Shown here: piece by piece, positions 42,033-50,128 of the stretch
Numbering within the stretch: the first letter of the stretch is position 1
How the letters are laid out: each line of letters begins with the position of its first letter
Assembly (NCBI GenBank): GCA_947259165.1
Contig: CAMYKY010000002.1
Span: 21,720 to 85,719 of the forward strand
DNA length: 64,000 nt
Direction: 5' to 3'
From: an uncultured Acidobacteriota bacterium
GTDB taxonomy: Bacteria > Acidobacteriota > Vicinamibacteria > Marinacidobacterales > SMYC01
Notes under the pieces: model-generated
What the model was told of the DNA's origin: nothing
Seen by the model: the letters and a program-made list of their open reading frames with translations, nothing else
Database searches by the model: none
Position numbers and translations under genes: made by a program

Positions 42033-42043
42033 AGCATAGCACA
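42033..42043 (-). promoter_or_regulatory. Extended -10 promoter element for clpC
   Basis: The minus strand reads TGTGCTATGCT: -10 TATGCT at 42033-42038 with TGn before it, 51 bases upstream of the clpC start. TTGAAG lies 15 bases further upstream as a weak -35. The same 11-mer occurs upstream of parA. Confidence 0.5.
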
Positions 42044-42071
42044 AGCGGCTCCGCTTCAACGCTCGGTTGGT

Positions 42072-42077
42072 TATAAT
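42072..42077 (+). promoter_or_regulatory. -10 box of the glycosyltransferase gene at 42090
   Basis: Perfect TATAAT in the divergent gap between clpC and the glycosyltransferase. It ends 12 bases before the GTG start, so the predicted leader would be only about six bases. No convincing -35 was seen. Confidence 0.45.
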
Positions 42078-42089
42078 CAACCCTCCGCT

Positions 42090-43325
42090 GTGAGAATCCT
42101 CACCGTCACGTCCTCCTACCCCAAGTACGCAGGGGATACGACAGCGCCTTTCATTGCCTCGATCACGAGGGCGTTGGCGGAGCGAGGGCACGAGCTGACG
42201 GTCGTTTTGCCCGCCCGGGTGGATCTCGACCCGGAGCCCATCCCCGGTGTCCGGTTCTGCCCCTTCCGGTACGCGCCGACCGAAGGGTTGAGCGTTTTCG
42301 GCTACGCGGAGGCGCTGCGCGCCGACGTTGCGCTGAAGCTCCAGACGTATCTCGCCGCACCCCTCGCACTCTTGTCGGGTGCTCGAAGGCTTTGGGCTGA
42401 ATCCGGCCGGCAGGGCTTCGACGTCTTGCACGCTCACTGGGTCGTCCCTAACGGGGCGATGGCGTGGCCTGCATCGCGAGTCCGCGGTCTTCCTTTGGTC
42501 GTGAGTCTTCATGGCTCCGACGTGTTCCTGTCGGAAAACAAGGGCGCCTTCCGCGCTGCCGCCAAGCTCGCCTTCACCCGCGCGGCGGCGGCCACAGCGT
42601 GCAGTGCCGATCTCGCGGAGCGAAGCCTCGCGCTCGGCGCGACGCAACGGCCGGTGGTGATCCCCTACGGCGTGGATGCAAGCCTCTTCCACGCCAAGCC
42701 GGAAGCTGGGCAGGCCCTGCGACGCGAGCTCGGGATCGATGACGAGACGGTCGTCGTCTTCGCGGTCGGTCGCCTCGTCCGAAAAAAAGGGTTCGACATC
42801 CTCATCGATGCTGCTGCCAAGTTGAATCGAGAAGGGCGGGCGTTGTTGTTCGTGATAGCGGGCAAGGGGGACCTCCGGCTCGAGCTCGAGCAGCGCGCGC
42901 GAGCGCTCGGAGTACACGATGCTGTCAACCTCGTAGGGGATGTCGACCGGCCGTCACTGCCGAGCTACTTCGCGATGGCGGATATTGTCGCTGTCCCTTC
43001 CGTGAAGGACTCGGCGGGGAACGTGGACGGCCTCCCGAACGTGCTCCTCGAAGCGATGGCCTCGGGAAGCGCGATCGTTGCCAGTAACGTCGCCGGTATC
43101 CCGCAGGCGATCCGAAACGGTCGCGACGGCGTCCTCGTGCCTGAGAAGGACCCCGGAGCGCTCGCCGAGGCCTTTTCGGGCTTGGCGGCATCGAAGCAGA
43201 GGCGCTGCGAGCTCGGTGAATCGGCGCGGGCCCGGGCCCTCGAGGCATTCAATTGGAAACTAGTGGGAGAGCGTTTTGAGTCTGTTCTTCGCTCCGTCGC
43301 GCAAGCTCGCTGCCGCGCGTCTTGA
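42090..43325 (+). CDS. Family 4 glycosyltransferase (GT-B)
   Basis: 411 residues from the GTG at 42090 (VRILTVTSSYPKYAGDTTAP); the open frame extends back over clpC but has no support there. The acceptor domain contains DVLHAHWVVPNGAMAWPASR and VVSLHGSDVFLSENKG. The donor domain has FAVGRLVRKKGFDILIDAA and the Glu-x7-Glu region VPSVKDSAGNVDGLPNVLLE, the GT4 catalytic signature. There is no membrane segment. It overlaps the next glycosyltransferase gene by 50 bases. It probably adds a hexose to a lipid-linked or surface glycan. Confidence 0.88.
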   Translation: MRILTVTSSYPKYAGDTTAPFIASITRALAERGHELTVVLPARVDLDPEPIPGVRFCPFRYAPTEGLSVFGYAEALRADVALKLQTYLAAPLALLSGARRLWAESGRQGFDVLHAHWVVPNGAMAWPASRVRGLPLVVSLHGSDVFLSENKGAFRAAAKLAFTRAAAATACSADLAERSLALGATQRPVVIPYGVDASLFHAKPEAGQALRRELGIDDETVVVFAVGRLVRKKGFDILIDAAAKLNREGRALLFVIAGKGDLRLELEQRARALGVHDAVNLVGDVDRPSLPSYFAMADIVAVPSVKDSAGNVDGLPNVLLEAMASGSAIVASNVAGIPQAIRNGRDGVLVPEKDPGALAEAFSGLAASKQRRCELGESARARALEAFNWKLVGERFESVLRSVAQARCRAS

Positions 43326-44496
43326 GCGCGGCGGTCCTCGCGTCTACGATCCCCGTGAGCGCTTGGCGCTGGGAGTCTTCGATGCTTCGCTGCGCGTCGC
43401 GTCACCGTTTCTCGGTCTTCGCCCACCACGCCCCGCGATCGCCGTGGGCGATGCAAAACGGATTCTCGCCCTTCGGCTCGATCGCCTCGGGGATTTCTTG
43501 ACCACGTTGCCCGCACTCGAGGCTTTGCGTCTCGCGGCGCCCGATGCGCACATCGAGCTGGGCGTCGGAAGCTGGAACGAGCCCATCGCGCGTCGACTCT
43601 CGTTCGTGGACACGGTGCGAAGCGTCGACACACCGTGGGCGGCTTGGGGTCAGCGTGTGCGGTTTGCCGACGCGCGGGAAGCGCTCGGCGGAGAGGCCCC
43701 GGATCTTGCGCTCGATTTTCAGGGCGACGTGCGCGTCTTGTTGTTGATGGCGACGACCCACGCGAAGCTTCGTGCGGGCTACGGCGATACCGGCGGCGCG
43801 TACCTGCTGACGCATCGCGCCCGGTGGGATGAAAAGAAGAGCTGGTACTGGCAGAACCTCGAGCTGGTGCGAACACTGTTCCCCAACGTCGAAGAGCGTC
43901 TTCGGCCCGTCAACTTCGTAACCCGAGAGGACCGGGAGCGGGCGGGGTCCCTGCTGGAGGAGTCGCCCCACCGAGCTCCTCTCGTCGGGATCCACCCGAG
44001 TGCGGGTCGAGCGTTGAAGCAGTGGGAGGCCGAGAAGTTTGCCGCGCTCATCGACGAGATGTCGCCTGCGGCACACGTGGTCGTTACTGGCTCTTCCGGG
44101 GATCGCGAGCTCGTCGAGACGATTGTCGCGAAAACGAGCTCGCAACCGGAGACACTTTTAGGAACCGATCTCGCGACGTTCGCCGCGGTCGTCGAAAGAT
44201 TCGACGTCTTCGTGACCGGCGACACGGGACCGATGCACCTGGCCCATGCGGTCGGGACGCCGAACGTCGCCATCTTCGGGCCGTCCGACCCGGTGCGCTA
44301 TGGACCCGAAGCGGGGCTTGGCTCGAGGCGGGTCGTGCGCCAGCCCGTGTACTGTTCGCCGTGCAACATGATCCGTCGTCCGCCGGCCGAGTGCGACCGC
44401 GGCAGGGCGCCCGAGTGCATCGCTGGGATCTCGCTCGAACAAGTGCTCGAAGCGATCCACGCGGAGCTCAACGAAGCTCGCGCCACCGGTCGATGA
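43276..44496 (+). CDS. Family 9 glycosyltransferase (heptosyltransferase-like)
   Basis: 406 residues from a TTG at 43276. The ADP-heptose:LPS heptosyltransferase fold is recognisable: ILALRLDRLGDFLTTLPALE at the start of the GT domain, LVGIHPSAGRALKQW, and FVTGDTGPMHLAHAVGTPNV with AIFGPSDPVRYGP, the donor-site signature. A Cys-rich patch near the end (YCSPCNMIRRPPAECDRG) resembles the C-rich tail seen in many GT9 enzymes. It supports an LPS-like core and therefore an outer membrane. It converges on the epimerase gene and the two overlap by 29 bases. Confidence 0.87.
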   Translation: MSLFFAPSRKLAAARLERGGPRVYDPRERLALGVFDASLRVASPFLGLRPPRPAIAVGDAKRILALRLDRLGDFLTTLPALEALRLAAPDAHIELGVGSWNEPIARRLSFVDTVRSVDTPWAAWGQRVRFADAREALGGEAPDLALDFQGDVRVLLLMATTHAKLRAGYGDTGGAYLLTHRARWDEKKSWYWQNLELVRTLFPNVEERLRPVNFVTREDRERAGSLLEESPHRAPLVGIHPSAGRALKQWEAEKFAALIDEMSPAAHVVVTGSSGDRELVETIVAKTSSQPETLLGTDLATFAAVVERFDVFVTGDTGPMHLAHAVGTPNVAIFGPSDPVRYGPEAGLGSRRVVRQPVYCSPCNMIRRPPAECDRGRAPECIAGISLEQVLEAIHAELNEARATGR

Positions 44497-45418
44497 GCTC
44501 CTTGGATGCCTCTGGCCACGTGGGGTAGTCGAACTCGAAGCCTTCGGCCTGGAGACGTCCGGGCACGACGCGGCGGCTTTTCAAGACGAGCTCGGTCTCC
44601 GTTCTCATCAACCAAGCGCCAATCTCGAGCATCCACTGCGTCGCGGGCAATCCGATCTTGACACCGCTCGCCTGTCGCAGCGCCCGCATGAAATCGTCAT
44701 TCGGAAGCGGGTTCGGAGACGCCAGGTTGACCGCGCCGGAGAGCTCGTGCTCGATGAGCCAATAGATTGCGCGGACGAAATCGAGCTCGTGAATCCACGA
44801 GACATATTGGCGACCGTCGCCGGCTCGCCCACCGAGGCCTCGTCGTACCAGCCCGACGAGGGTGTCGAAGATTCCGTTTCTATCCGGAGTCATGATCATC
44901 GCGGAGCGGAGTTTCACGCGGCGGGTCGACGACGAAGGCGCGGCGTCGACTTCGCGCTCCCACGCGTTGGCGACGTCGATGCTGAAGCGCCAAGTATCTG
45001 GCAGGTCTGGCTCGGTGCCCCCCAGGATACCCGTGAGCTCATCGTTGGGCGCATCGTAGCGATGCGCATAGATCGTCGCCGTGCTCGACTGGAGCCACAC
45101 GCGCGGGGGCTGGTCGAGCTGAGCCAACGCTTCGCCCATGACTCGGGTCGAAAGAACTCGCGACTCCATAATGGCGCGTCGATTGCTTTCGTTATACCGG
45201 CAATCGACGCTCCTGCCGGCAAGATTGATGACGGCGTCGGCGCCGTCGAGCTCTCGGACCCAATCACCGAGCGTGACGCCGTCCCAGACCAGGGTGCGCC
45301 AGGGTGCGTGCGGGTGCACGTGCCGACTCAGGATGACGGGCTCGTGACCCTCTCGCTGAAACGCGCGTGCGAGCACGCTGCCGACTTGTCCGGATCCTCC
45401 CGAAAGCACAATCTTCAT
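44468..45418 (-). CDS. SDR epimerase, TIGR01777 family
   Basis: 316 residues from the ATG giving MKIVLSGGSGQVGSVLARAF; eight extra codons in the open frame are not supported. The family signature is DAVINLAGRSVDCRYNESNR and IMESRVLSTR, followed by VWLQSSTATIYAHRY and the C-terminal VVPGRLQAEGFEFDYP. The biochemical role of the family is unsettled. Its ATG overlaps the flippase stop (ATGA), so it is coupled to polysaccharide export, and it converges with the GT9 gene. Confidence 0.87.
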   Translation of the reverse strand: MKIVLSGGSGQVGSVLARAFQREGHEPVILSRHVHPHAPWRTLVWDGVTLGDWVRELDGADAVINLAGRSVDCRYNESNRRAIMESRVLSTRVMGEALAQLDQPPRVWLQSSTATIYAHRYDAPNDELTGILGGTEPDLPDTWRFSIDVANAWEREVDAAPSSSTRRVKLRSAMIMTPDRNGIFDTLVGLVRRGLGGRAGDGRQYVSWIHELDFVRAIYWLIEHELSGAVNLASPNPLPNDDFMRALRQASGVKIGLPATQWMLEIGAWLMRTETELVLKSRRVVPGRLQAEGFEFDYPTWPEASKELIDRWRELR

Positions 45419-46878
45419 TTGCGAATGCGCGCTTTCAGCCAAGCGATCTCATCCCGTCGAAAAAAACCGAAACCGAACAATGCCACGGGAAAGAGAAGGG
45501 TTGCGCCGATTTTGATCGCGACGGCTTCCTTCCATCCCGCCGGCCACTCCACCGGGGCCAACAGGGAGACCGAGAACGCCAGTGCGGCGGCAGTGACGAT
45601 GCGCAAGAGGCGAGACCATTCGAACGGGATCGGATAGTGCTTGTGCCCGAAGTAGATGCCCATCAGCGCCATGAGACCATAGCCGGCGACCGTCGCCCAC
45701 GCGGCCCCCTCGACCCCGAATCTTGGGATCCACAGGATGTTGAGCACGACGTTCAACACGGCGGCGGAGAGCGTCATGACGGGGAAGTAGGTCGTCTTCT
45801 TGCTGATCCCGATGCCGATCGACGTGAGTGCGAACAACCCCTGCGTCATGTAGGCGAGCACCACGATCGGGATGACAGTGTGGGCCGCGTGGAACTCGGG
45901 TGTCGCCATCAGGAACAACAGCTCCCGCCCGAACACAGCGTTGAGGAGGCCGCACCCAACAAGAGTCGCAAACGCGTAGGTTGCGAGCCGCGCCAATGTG
46001 CGAGCCGCATCAGGCTTGGACAACTGGGCGTAAACGAACGGGCTCCATGCCAGCTCGAACGCAGACAGGAAGAATTTGACACCGGTGCCCATCATGTAGC
46101 CGATGTGGTACAGACCGCTCGACGAGAGGCCGAGAAAGATCTCGATGAGCTTCCGGTCCGACAAGTTCAAGACCTGGTGAGCGAGGCCATGCGGGACTTT
46201 CGGAACGCCGAATGCCGCGGCTGAGCGCAGCATCGGCGCGGAGAAGCCAAGGGTAAGGTTTCGCAACAATGTGGGCGAAAGCGCAGCGACGAAAAGAAAC
46301 GAAGATGCCACGTCCGCCCACAACACGCCGGCGACCCCCCAACCGCTCACGATGAACGCGACTTTGAGGCCGATGTTGAGGAAGCTTCGAAACAGCGTTA
46401 CCCGCGTGAATGCTTTGGGCCTCTCCTGCATGCGAAACAAGTTCATCGGCACGAACGCGAACGTGTTGAGCAGCGTATCGGTGGCGACGAGCACGACCCA
46501 GGTGGCGATCAGCGATTGGGAGAGCTCGTCGCCGAGGAGCCAACGGCTCAAAGGGCCCGAGAAGACGACGCACAGCGTGAAAAGGATGGCGCTGATCGCG
46601 AACGCCGTGACGAAAAGCGTGGTCGCGAGGAGCTTCTTGTCGTGGTCGGTTTTCTGCTCGTAGTAGATTCGGAAGAAACCGGAGTCGAGACCCGAGCGAA
46701 AGAAGATCTTGGTGAGAACGCCGAACAGGAGGAGGATCCCAAGAGCGCCGTAGTTGGCGGGTGAGAGATACGTCGTGAATACGGGCATCAACCCGAAGTT
46801 GACGAGGTAGGGCACCACGTCCGCCACTCCGTAAATGGCGGAATGCTGCGCCAGCTTCTTGAGCTCTGCGCGGATCAC
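45415..46878 (-). CDS. Polysaccharide flippase (Wzx/MATE-like)
   Basis: 487-residue integral membrane protein with about 12-14 predicted helices, including YLVNFGLMPVFTTYLSPANY near the N-terminus and VLNVVLNILWIPRFGVEGAA, the classical Wzx-type helix with conserved pattern, at about residue 390. A basic C-terminus (FFRRDEIAWLKARIRK) is cytoplasmic. Proteins of this type move lipid-linked oligosaccharides across the inner membrane. It is the first gene of a leftward pair with the epimerase. Confidence 0.88.
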   Translation of the reverse strand: MIRAELKKLAQHSAIYGVADVVPYLVNFGLMPVFTTYLSPANYGALGILLLFGVLTKIFFRSGLDSGFFRIYYEQKTDHDKKLLATTLFVTAFAISAILFTLCVVFSGPLSRWLLGDELSQSLIATWVVLVATDTLLNTFAFVPMNLFRMQERPKAFTRVTLFRSFLNIGLKVAFIVSGWGVAGVLWADVASSFLFVAALSPTLLRNLTLGFSAPMLRSAAAFGVPKVPHGLAHQVLNLSDRKLIEIFLGLSSSGLYHIGYMMGTGVKFFLSAFELAWSPFVYAQLSKPDAARTLARLATYAFATLVGCGLLNAVFGRELLFLMATPEFHAAHTVIPIVVLAYMTQGLFALTSIGIGISKKTTYFPVMTLSAAVLNVVLNILWIPRFGVEGAAWATVAGYGLMALMGIYFGHKHYPIPFEWSRLLRIVTAAALAFSVSLLAPVEWPAGWKEAVAIKIGATLLFPVALFGFGFFRRDEIAWLKARIRK

Positions 46879-46969
46879 GAAGCGATCATATAAGGATTTC
46901 CGAATTCGATCGACGTTCCCCGCGCGCAGTGAGGAATCATGACACCCAAATGAGTTTCTTCGCGCTGAT

Positions 46970-46993
46970 CTTCGTGACTTCGTGACTTTGTGT
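46970..46993. repeat. Period-8 tandem repeat
   Basis: Two copies of CTTCGTGA and a third diverged copy CTTTGTGT lie head to tail. Read on the minus strand this is the ACAAAG/TCACGAAG pattern that I recall from many dispersed bacterial repeats. No gene is attached to it here. Confidence 0.5.
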
Positions 46994-47016
46994 CGTCGGT
47001 TTTTCGTCTGGTTTGT

Positions 47017-47044
47017 CGTCCGGGAGCACAGTTGCTCCCGGACG
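47017..47044. repeat. Perfect 12-bp inverted repeat overlapping a -35 box
   Basis: Arms 47017-47028 and 47033-47044 with a four-base centre (CAGT) pair without mismatch; the left arm reads CGTCCGGGAGCA. It covers the -35 box of the predicted plus-strand promoter, a layout typical of a repressor operator. As RNA it would be a stable hairpin, but no T-run follows it. Confidence 0.62.
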
Positions 47045-47060
47045 CGAGTGCTGGTAATCT
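47032..47060 (+). promoter_or_regulatory. Predicted promoter of the structured RNA
   Basis: The -35 is TTGCTC (47032-47037), the spacer is exactly 17 bases and the -10 is TAATCT (47055-47060) with TGn in front (TGGTAATCT). Initiation about seven bases later falls at 47067-47068, the first base of the closing stem of the structured segment. Confidence 0.5.
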
Positions 47061-47067
47061 TCGAAGT

Positions 47068-47138
47068 GCCACCCTCCTCTCATTACCCCTGAGGAAGTCC
47101 TAGGAGCCGGGCCCCAACCCCGGCGGTGGCCTTTTTTT
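47068..47138 (+). ncRNA. Candidate small structured RNA ending in an intrinsic terminator
   Basis: About 70 bases folding as a three-way junction. The closing stem is GCCACC (47068-47073) with GGTGGC (47125-47130). Helix 2 is CTCCT (47074-47078) with AGGAG (47102-47106), capped by CTCA/TGAG around a TTACCCC loop. Helix 3 is GCCGGG (47106-47111) with CCCGGC (47119-47124) around a CCCCAAC loop. CTTTTTTTC follows the closing stem at once. Both loops are C-rich, as in small RNAs that bind Shine-Dalgarno regions. I do not recognise an Rfam family. The fold was drawn by eye, so alternatives are possible. Confidence 0.5.
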
Positions 47139-47182
47139 CTTTGGACGCCGAACTACAAGCCCTTAAGACTCAGCATGTTGCA

Positions 47183-47199
47183 TGTTCCAAAATGGAACA
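47183..47199. promoter_or_regulatory. Palindrome, possible operator
   Basis: TGTTCCAAAATGGAACA: a perfect 7-bp inverted repeat with a three-base AAA centre. It lies between the candidate RNA terminator and the end of the leftward gene at 47237. It is the size of a dimeric regulator site, but no regulator gene is nearby. Confidence 0.4.
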
Positions 47200-47236
47200 G
47201 TTCTAGAGGTATTGCTAAGATGCTGACTAGAAATAA

Positions 47237-48136
47237 CTAATAGCTGGACGTCAGGGTCTCCCTCACCCGGACGAGCAAGTCGCGTGTTTTGCGGACCCCC
47301 TCCGCCTCGCTAATCCCGTCGCCCTCGTACTCGATCCCCACGTAGCCGCGGTATCCGGCGTCGAGCACGATCCGCATCATGCGGGTAAAGTCGGTGCCGG
47401 TGTCGCTCCCGTTCGCGTCGAAATCGTAGGATTTCGCGCTCACCGCTTTGGCGTACGGCATCAGCTCTCGCACCCCTTGGTAGCGGTCGTACCACTCCTC
47501 TGGGTCATTTCTTGTCTTGAAATTGCCGAAATCCGGCAGGGTCCCGACAAGCGGGTGGTCGACGCGCTCCATGACGCCTGCGAGCCAAGCACCGTTCGAT
47601 GAGATACCGCCGTGATTTTCGACGATGACGTGGATCCCGTGGGGATCGGCGAACTCGCACAGGCGTCTCAGGCCGTCCGCGGCAAGCTTCTGCTGCTCTT
47701 CGTAGCCGAGGTCAGGGCGGCTTCGCGCGTTGACGCGGATGGAATGGCAGCCGAGCGCTTTCGCCGCCTCCACCCATTTGTGATGGTTCGAGACCGCGGT
47801 CGTGCGTCCGGTCTCGTCCGCGTCTCCGAGATCCCCTTCCTCGTCACACATGATGAGGAGGCTCGAGACGCCCTCCCCGTCGGCTCGCGATTTCATTTCT
47901 CGCAGATAGCTCGCGTCACGAGCTTTGTCGAAAAAGAAGACGTTGACGTACTCGATACCGTCGAGGCCGTAGTCGCCCTTGGCAACGCTCGCGAAGTCGA
48001 GGTGTGCCATTTCACCCGCGCGAAGAGCTCGGTGGAACGACCACTCCGCCAGAGAAATCGAGAAAAGGGGTTTGGACTGTAGAGTCGGTAGCGCGGTGGC
48101 TGCCATGAGCGACAAGAACTCTCGGCGTTGCATCAT
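47237..48136 (-). CDS. Exported sugar phosphate isomerase/epimerase-like TIM-barrel protein
   Basis: 299 residues. The N-terminus [20 protein letters not shown] has a Tat-like RRxFLxL motif, so folded export is likely. The AP-endonuclease-2/xylose-isomerase-like barrel is seen in [48 protein letters not shown] with the metal-site Glu, and [10 protein letters not shown] near the end with another metal-site Glu. Acidobacteria and Planctomycetes carry many such exported isomerase-like proteins for carbohydrate use. The substrate is unknown. It is divergent from the glycosyltransferase gene at 48160, sharing a 23-base gap. Confidence 0.85.
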   Translation of the reverse strand: MMQRREFLSLMAATALPTLQSKPLFSISLAEWSFHRALRAGEMAHLDFASVAKGDYGLDGIEYVNVFFFDKARDASYLREMKSRADGEGVSSLLIMCDEEGDLGDADETGRTTAVSNHHKWVEAAKALGCHSIRVNARSRPDLGYEEQQKLAADGLRRLCEFADPHGIHVIVENHGGISSNGAWLAGVMERVDHPLVGTLPDFGNFKTRNDPEEWYDRYQGVRELMPYAKAVSAKSYDFDANGSDTGTDFTRMMRIVLDAGYRGYVGIEYEGDGISEAEGVRKTRDLLVRVRETLTSSY

Positions 48137-48146
48137 GCCGAAATTG

Positions 48147-48152
48147 TATAAT
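48147..48152 (+). promoter_or_regulatory. -10 box of the nonulosonate cluster, very short leader
   Basis: Perfect TATAAT in the 23-base divergent gap, seven bases before the TTG proposed as start of the glycosyltransferase gene. If used, the transcript would be nearly leaderless. The minus strand has TATACA at the overlapping position, so the site may fire both ways. Confidence 0.4.
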
Positions 48153-48159
48153 TCTTTGC

Positions 48160-50115
48160 TTGAGCACCGATAGTGAGTCCGTGGTGCTCGTCGGCGACCC
48201 CCACCTGACGCCCGGCGAGATCGGGCGGCTTCGTGACCTCGAAGCCGCGGGTGCGACGCTCATCGCCTGGCAACACCGCAGCATCGTCCAGGACCGCTTC
48301 CCGAGTCCCGCCATCAAGAGCGGCCTGGACCACGCCGGAATCCGTAGCACCACCATCGCGGAGACGCTCGGTGCTCGAGAGGATTTCGAGATCGATGAAG
48401 CGGTCATTACGTGGTTCAAACATTTCGGCAGGGACCGGTTTCAAGCTCGATTTCGTTACGGACCGATGGTCTTGTGGTGGTGGGCCGAGCTGTATCTGTA
48501 TCACGAGACGCCGCTACGTCTCGCGGTGCGCGACGTCGAAGCGGCTCACCGGATCGTGCATGCCCTCGGTCCGAGTCGGCTCGTTTTGGTGCGGCCCGTT
48601 CGTGCCCTCGAAGCGGCCGCTAGAGCTTTCGTTGCGGATATCGAGATCATCGGCGAGACCGTTCAGGGACCTCCTTCCTGGTTACGAACGACGCGATTTC
48701 ACGTTGCCGACGTTCTCAAATTGGTCGGGACAGGGCTCAAGTCGCTCTTGCGCCGCCGCCCACCCGCCCGTAAAGTCAAAGCCCAAGTCCAAGTCTTCTT
48801 CCTGACCCACGGCTCGATGTGGCGTGGCGACCGGGAAATGTACTTTGACCGGATTCTCCCCGCGGTTGAAGAAAAGGCCGCCACGACGGTGGTGGCGTTC
48901 GGGCCACCGGTTCCGTTCAAGAAACGTCGAGGAGGATCCTGGATCCGAGATTTGCTAGAGCTGGACGATGACAGCCTTCCATACCGTCCGATCCGGCGCT
49001 ACTTCTCGTTCCTGATGAGTGTACGACTCGTGAGCGCGTTCTCGGAATGCCGTCGCCTGTGGAGAGCGTTTCGAGCGGACGCTGAGCTCATTCACCGCGA
49101 TGTGCCTTTGGGCCCCGAAGCGCTCGCGTGCTTTCGCGACATGTTCTATCGCCAGCTTCCGTGGGCCATTCGCTCGTACCACGAGGTAGAGAGTGTGCTC
49201 CAGACGGAACGACCCGACATACTGGTCCTCTACGCAGAGTCGAGTGGGCTGGGGAGGGCAGCGGTGACAGCGGCACGCGTTCACGGAATCCCCTCGTTTG
49301 CCGTTCAACACGGCATCATGTACCAGCAGTACTACTCGCACGAGCACGCGAGCTTCGAGGTTCGCGCCGACGGGAGTGCGGACGAGGGCGACGGTGTGCC
49401 GATCCCGACTAAAACGGCAGTCTTTGGGAGCGTCGCGAAAGACCTCCTCGTGCGTCGCGGCAACTACGATCCCGACCGCATCGTGATTACGGGAAGCCCG
49501 AAGTTCGACGATCTCGTGCGCGCGGCTCGAGGCTTCGACCGGCAGGCGACGCGCTCGGCGCTCGGTGTCGCTGAGGGAGCGCGCTTTTTGGTGTTGGCGA
49601 GTCGCTGGACCGCGGTCGGCCCGGTCTTTCGGGAGCTGGTGCAAGCGGTCGAAGCCGTGGAGGATTTGTGGTTTTTCGTGAAACCTCATCAGGCGGAGTC
49701 GACACGCCCCTATGACGAAACCCTCGAGCGCCTGAGACCCTCGAGAAGCCACGTTGTTTCAGCGGCAACGAACCTCTTGGAGCTCCTCTTTGCCTCGGAT
49801 GGTTTGGTGACGGTAGACTCGTTTGCGTCCTCGGAAGCTCTCGTTTTGGGCCGCCCGGTCCTCGTGGTCAACTTGCCCGGCAATCTCGATGCGCTGGTGG
49901 AGCGCGGCGTGGCCATCGGTGTCCCTCGCGGCGAAGCGATCGAACCGGCGCTTCGAAAGTTGCTGTTCGACGCTGCCGCGGCGCGAGAGCTCGAGAGTGC
50001 GCGTCGAGACTACATTCAGGAGTTCGCGTTCGGTGCCGACGGCCGGTCCACCGAGCGAATCGTCGAAAGTCTTTTTCAGGTTGCCCACCGAGCCGGGGCT
50101 GAGGTTCCACACTAG
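48160..50115 (+). CDS. Putative GT-B glycosyltransferase of the nonulosonate cluster
   Basis: 651 residues from a TTG at 48160; a GTG at 48181 would also keep the first strand ([10 protein letters not shown]). I recognise two Rossmann-like halves. The second has [75 protein letters not shown] and [16 protein letters not shown], the pattern of surface-carbohydrate transferases related to CDP-glycerol and UDP-GlcNAc-2-epimerase folds. The first 200 residues are unassigned. Its position directly before two sialate-synthase-type genes suggests it adds or transfers the nonulosonate. No signal or membrane segment is seen. Confidence 0.72.
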   Translation: MSTDSESVVLVGDPHLTPGEIGRLRDLEAAGATLIAWQHRSIVQDRFPSPAIKSGLDHAGIRSTTIAETLGAREDFEIDEAVITWFKHFGRDRFQARFRYGPMVLWWWAELYLYHETPLRLAVRDVEAAHRIVHALGPSRLVLVRPVRALEAAARAFVADIEIIGETVQGPPSWLRTTRFHVADVLKLVGTGLKSLLRRRPPARKVKAQVQVFFLTHGSMWRGDREMYFDRILPAVEEKAATTVVAFGPPVPFKKRRGGSWIRDLLELDDDSLPYRPIRRYFSFLMSVRLVSAFSECRRLWRAFRADAELIHRDVPLGPEALACFRDMFYRQLPWAIRSYHEVESVLQTERPDILVLYAESSGLGRAAVTAARVHGIPSFAVQHGIMYQQYYSHEHASFEVRADGSADEGDGVPIPTKTAVFGSVAKDLLVRRGNYDPDRIVITGSPKFDDLVRAARGFDRQATRSALGVAEGARFLVLASRWTAVGPVFRELVQAVEAVEDLWFFVKPHQAESTRPYDETLERLRPSRSHVVSAATNLLELLFASDGLVTVDSFASSEALVLGRPVLVVNLPGNLDALVERGVAIGVPRGEAIEPALRKLLFDAAAARELESARRDYIQEFAFGADGRSTERIVESLFQVAHRAGAEVPH

Positions 50116-50128
50116 GGAGTAGATGTTC

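Larger units (their letters stand above)
46879..47236. other. Non-coding interval with small-RNA-like and palindromic elements
   Basis: 358 bases without a credible protein gene. From left to right: a period-8 tandem repeat (46970-46993), a perfect 12-bp palindrome (47017-47044), a promoter (47032-47060), a structured segment with a T-run (47068-47138), and a second palindrome (47183-47199). Each is described separately. The open frames here are short and lack codon support. Confidence 0.7.

Noticed and set aside
47017..47044. Terminator hairpin for the upstream region
   Set aside because: The perfect hairpin is not followed by T residues and overlaps a promoter -35 box, so operator is the better reading.
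47066..47085. T-box-like GGGTGGCAC on the minus strand
   Set aside because: Only the short GGGTGGCAC core fits. There is no specifier stem or downstream aminoacyl-tRNA synthetase gene, and the T-run lies on the other strand.
47090..47110. GAGGAAGTCC resembling the start of RNase P RNA
   Set aside because: The predicted transcript is only about 70 bases. None of the other conserved RNase P RNA regions is present.
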